Shown here one piece after another: positions 61,218 to 64,000 of a stretch of DNA of 64,000 nucleotides; the first letter of the stretch is position 1, and the number at the start of each line of letters is the position of its first letter. The translations under genes were made by a program, and so were the position numbers. The DNA is from Henriciella sp. Lineage in GTDB: Bacteria > Pseudomonadota > Alphaproteobacteria > Caulobacterales > Hyphomonadaceae. Below the pieces are notes generated by a model. The model saw only the letters and a program-made list of their open reading frames with translations, did no database searches and was not told where the DNA came from. Location of the stretch: assembly GCA_017642885.1 (NCBI GenBank), contig JAEPOM010000003.1:62001-126000 (forward strand), read 5' to 3'.

Positions 61218-61281
61218 AGCCACCCCCGCGGTGATTCGACTCACCACTAGTGAATCAGTTTGATTCGCCGTGCAAGGGGAA

Positions 61282-61313
61282 AATCAGTAATTCGTTAACC
61301 TATATTACTGATT
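61282..61313. repeat. AT-rich ten-base inverted repeat
   Basis: AATCAGTAAT, 12 bases, ATTACTGATT. It lies between the PAS_5 gene and the end of mucR copy 2. On the minus strand it is followed by TTTCCCC, so it may end the mucR transcript; its AT-richness also fits a MucR-type binding site. Confidence 0.45.
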
Positions 61314-61360
61314 TATTTCATTTCTTATTCGAAACGATACTATTTGTTTTGAATTCGAAA

Positions 61361-61777
61361 CTATTTCTCGAGCTTTCCCAAACCCATTTCTTTCGCTAGC
61401 GCGGATCGCTTGCGGGCATAGCTGGGCGCCACCATTGGATAGTCGTATGGCAAGCCCCACTTCTCGCGATACTCTTCCGGGCTCAGTCCATACTTGGACC
61501 GCAAATGGCGCTTGAGTGACTTGAACTTCTTGCCGTCTTCAAGGCAGATCAGGAACTCATCCGTGATCGAGTTCTTAATCGATACGGCAGGCTTCTTGGC
61601 GGGCGCATTGTCTCCGCCATTGCCGAGCTTGGCTAGCGTCGCATGCACATCGCGGATCAGGTCCGGTAGCTCGCCGCTTTGAATCGCATTGTTGCTGACA
61701 TAGGCCGATACGATATCGGACGCGAATTCCAAGATCGCCCCAGTCGAGGCGACCTCATGATTTATCTCTTCACTCAT
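61361..61777 (-). CDS. MucR/Ros-family transcriptional regulator, copy 2
   Basis: 138 residues. It is similar along its whole length to copy 1: EFASDIVSAYVSNNAIQSGE, LICLEDGKKFKSLKRHLRSK, YGLSPEEYREKWGLPYDYPM, then VAPSYARKRSALAKEMGLGK. AAGGGGA precedes the ATG. Caulobacterales usually carry two MucR genes that act with SciP-type networks on cell-cycle and flagellar genes; that role is family knowledge and is not shown here. Confidence 0.9.
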   Translation of the reverse strand: MSEEINHEVASTGAILEFASDIVSAYVSNNAIQSGELPDLIRDVHATLAKLGNGGDNAPAKKPAVSIKNSITDEFLICLEDGKKFKSLKRHLRSKYGLSPEEYREKWGLPYDYPMVAPSYARKRSALAKEMGLGKLEK

Positions 61778-61958
61778 ACTAGTTCCCCTTAGTACAAGCT
61801 CGATATATGGTGGGCTCCGCTGGAGAGTAAACAGAAAATTACAGAGCTTTTACCAGCGTTTCTCTAGCATGTGTTCCGATTGCTACAGGCTTCTCTAATA
61901 CTGGCTCAGAACTCATTGCCGCGTCACCGCGATCTATTCAAAGACTCGCGGCGTCGAC

Positions 61959-63737
61959 TTAACTCGCCAACAGAACAATCAGCATAACGACGCCGAGCAG
62001 CACGGCAGACCACATCGCCATGGAATTGGTCAATCCGCCCCTAGCCAGCGCGCCGCGCGGGCTAAACGTCGCTTCAATCTGTTCGAAAGTGCGAGCTCCG
62101 ATCCGACCAGCAAAACCGGTCATGGCAGGTCCCGCTTTACCCCAGACGGTGCCGGCCCACTTGAACAGGCCAAATCCCGGTTTCCGCAGAACCCAATCTG
62201 TATCCAGGATGGTGCCAGGTCGTTCCGGCGGATACAGCCCGAACCGCTTCAGCAGCATGAAGGCCAGAACGGCGAGCATCAGGAGCTGCATCTGGGTCAG
62301 AATGTGATCGACGGTATACGGCTTGTAAGTCTTGATCTCGTCGCCTGAGATCATACAGACGTCCGCAGGTGCGGTGACCGTACACGGCAGCATGTCGTAG
62401 AGCCAACCGTAACCAAAGCCGCCAATCGCAGGCAGACCGATTGCAATACAAATGAACGCGGCCATACCCATGGCTAGCAACATGTTAAACGGCGCCTCTT
62501 TCACCCTGATCCCGCTATCGTGTCCAAAGAAGGTAAAGTACGGAATCTTGATCCCCGAATGCTCCAGCACACCTGCAGATGCGAACAGCAGCATCAGCCA
62601 GACTATGACATACCCTTCGGTTGCAACCGCGCCCATCGTCATCGCCTTGGCAACAAAGCCTGAGAAGAGCGGAAAGGCGGAAATCGAAACCGCCCCGATG
62701 ATGCAGAATATCGTCGTCCAAGGCATGGACTTGTACAATCCGCCAAGTTCGCTGGCCTTTGCCGTGCCAACCCGATAGAGGACGGCGCCCATGCTCATGA
62801 ACAGCAAGCCCTTATAGATGATATGGGCGAACGCGTGCGCCGCAGCGCCATTCAGCGCCAGCGGCGTGCCGATACCAATCGCACAGATCATGAAGCCAAG
62901 TTGGTTGTTGAGCGAGTAGGACAGGACCTTTCGGAGATCATTTTCGATCACAGCGAAGAAGACCGGGAACACAGTCATAACTGCGCCGATCCAGATCAGC
63001 ACTTCGAAGCCTGGGAACATGCGCGCAAAGGCGTAGACAGCAAGCTTGGTCGTAAACGCCGACAGAACCACAGCGCCAACAACTGTCGCCTTCGGATAGG
63101 CGTCCTGCAGCCAGTTATGCAGGAATGGGAAAGCGGCCTTGATGGCAAATGCGATGAAGATGAATTTAGCGCCCGGCTGATCAAAGCTGGTAAACGCATC
63201 CAGCGAAAGACTACCGGTAGATTTGTAGACATAGCCGAGGCCATTCAGCAGCAACACGCCGGAGAATATCTGCACGCCGAGATAACGCATCGCGGCTTGG
63301 TAAGCCGCCTTGGTCCCTGCCCGCAGGATCAGGAAGACCGAGCTAACTGCCGTGATCTCCCAGAAAATGAACAGGGTCATCAGGTCGCCTGCAAAGGTCG
63401 CCGAAACGGCCGCCCCCGCATAGGCGAGGGCCATACCATCTTGCAGTCGATCGTCCGTATGCAGCGCATAGATGGCGTTCAAGAAGGACGCGATCAGGAA
63501 GGCCAATCCGAAGATGAAGGAAAGGCTATCAACGCGGTAGAGGATGAGATCGATCCCCAGTACCGATGCGGTGGCGAGATCAGTGCTACGCTCGGCCAGC
63601 GCCAGCATCAGGATCGCAACCACGGGGGTCGCTACCATCAGTGCCTGACGCACCCGCTGGATCGGGATCAAGCACCCGATAAAGCCGACCGCGACGAGCA
63701 GAAGTCCGGGATTGATCTGACCGAGAAGCCCGCTCAT
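61959..63737 (-). CDS. Na+/H+ antiporter subunit D-like protein
   Basis: 592 residues with about 14 membrane helices, of the NuoM/MrpD proton-translocating family. Landmarks are the helix with FIFWEITAVSSVFLILRAGT, the charged KAAFPFLHNWLQDAYPKATV, and AHAFAHIIYKGLLFMSMGAV. A C-terminal extension near 490-560 is longer than in NuoN. Its start overlaps the stop of the upstream membrane gene by four bases, as in Mrp-type gene strings. The rest of the complex must lie to the right of the window. Confidence 0.88.
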   Translation of the reverse strand: MSGLLGQINPGLLLVAVGFIGCLIPIQRVRQALMVATPVVAILMLALAERSTDLATASVLGIDLILYRVDSLSFIFGLAFLIASFLNAIYALHTDDRLQDGMALAYAGAAVSATFAGDLMTLFIFWEITAVSSVFLILRAGTKAAYQAAMRYLGVQIFSGVLLLNGLGYVYKSTGSLSLDAFTSFDQPGAKFIFIAFAIKAAFPFLHNWLQDAYPKATVVGAVVLSAFTTKLAVYAFARMFPGFEVLIWIGAVMTVFPVFFAVIENDLRKVLSYSLNNQLGFMICAIGIGTPLALNGAAAHAFAHIIYKGLLFMSMGAVLYRVGTAKASELGGLYKSMPWTTIFCIIGAVSISAFPLFSGFVAKAMTMGAVATEGYVIVWLMLLFASAGVLEHSGIKIPYFTFFGHDSGIRVKEAPFNMLLAMGMAAFICIAIGLPAIGGFGYGWLYDMLPCTVTAPADVCMISGDEIKTYKPYTVDHILTQMQLLMLAVLAFMLLKRFGLYPPERPGTILDTDWVLRKPGFGLFKWAGTVWGKAGPAMTGFAGRIGARTFEQIEATFSPRGALARGGLTNSMAMWSAVLLGVVMLIVLLAS

Positions 63738-64000
63738 GAGTCCGACTCCACATCTTGTGGCTTGGTATCGGCTTCGCCGTAATAGTCTTCATCGCGGCGC
63801 AGCAGCTTGCCGAGCGGCCAGCCGGATAGAACCGCGATCGCGAAAGCCGCAAATCCCCAAAACGCGTAGAATCCGGTTGATTCAGCAAACGCGGTATACT
63901 TGTACTCATGACGATCGATAAAGACGTCCGCCACAATCAAGCCCACGGAAATCAGGACAACGATCAACAGCAATAGGAACGGTGTACGCGGCGACTCCAC
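63734..64000 (-). CDS. Two-helix membrane protein, partial at right edge
   Basis: 88 residues are visible, starting at a GTG on the last three bases; the true start may lie outside. Two helices (LLLLIVVLISVGLIVADVFI and FYAFWGFAAFAIAVLSGWPL) flank DRHEYKYTAFAES, and an acidic tail follows. It is translationally coupled with the antiporter subunit and is probably a small subunit of that complex. Confidence 0.65.
   Translation of the reverse strand: MESPRTPFLLLLIVVLISVGLIVADVFIDRHEYKYTAFAESTGFYAFWGFAAFAIAVLSGWPLGKLLRRDEDYYGEADTKPQDVESDS

Noticed and set aside
62823-63782. 319-residue plus ORF antisense to the antiporter gene
   Set aside because: Charged, Arg/Asp/Gln-rich shadow of a membrane-protein gene; it mirrors the hydrophobic codons on the other strand.

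Overview
The window looks like chromosomal DNA of an alphaproteobacterium of the Caulobacterales/Hyphomonadaceae type. The grounds are three large TonB-dependent receptors, a complete ccoNOQPGHIS cbb3 oxidase cluster next to a haem-PAS FixL and a FixJ, two MucR/Ros regulators, DUF1491, a stand-alone DnaA domain IV protein, and SufE. This placement rests on recognising gene families by eye, with no database search.

Positions 1-9336 are accessory DNA. They hold unknown proteins, two gene remnants, a ParDE-type toxin-antitoxin pair whose antitoxin is missing from the ORF track, and a decayed plasmid-like replication region (winged-helix Rep-like protein, DNA-binding coiled-coil protein, clustered GTTGC/GCAAC motifs, a candidate small RNA). 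They also hold a tightly overlapping three-gene operon (Z1-domain helicase-like ATPase, small unknown protein, SPPY DNA methyltransferase) that looks like a compact defence or modification system.

Positions 9793-21910 are the most striking part: a leftward operon with a divergent AraC regulator. Its order is TonB receptor, a fusion protein, D-lactate dehydrogenase (dld), acetyl-CoA synthetase (acs), pyruvate carboxylase (pyc). The fusion joins a zinc-type glyoxalase I to a cupin that closely resembles acetylacetone dioxygenase (Dke1). Dke1 splits acetylacetone into methylglyoxal and acetate. The glyoxalase domain would take methylglyoxal towards D-lactate, Dld would oxidise D-lactate to pyruvate, Acs would activate the acetate, and Pyc would make oxaloacetate. 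Each carbon product therefore has an enzyme in the same operon, except that a glyoxalase II is not seen here. The 3' half of a tRNA-Gly(GCC) at 22147-22191 looks like an attachment site, so everything to its left may be one integrated island whose other end lies outside the window.

Positions 22436-33259 hold a TonB receptor with a periplasmic amidohydrolase, another TonB receptor divergent from a TPR-sulfotransferase, an enoyl-CoA hydratase, and a second acs about 95% identical to the first (counted by eye).

Positions 33358-43909 are the respiratory block: ccoS, I, H, G, P, Q, O and N on the minus strand, then a small membrane protein, fixL, fixJ and a single-domain receiver on the plus strand. 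No fixK and no FNR/FixK box was seen.

Positions 43954-64000 are mostly ordinary chromosome: a LysR regulator, MucR, LemA with DUF2207, an AbgT transporter, an RluA-type pseudouridine synthase, DUF3667, an oligopeptide-binding lipoprotein, prfC, DUF1491, a histidine kinase, SufE, a DnaA-domain-IV/DUF6456 pair, a PAS_5 protein, a second MucR, and a Na+/H+ antiporter subunit D-like protein whose partner runs off the right edge.
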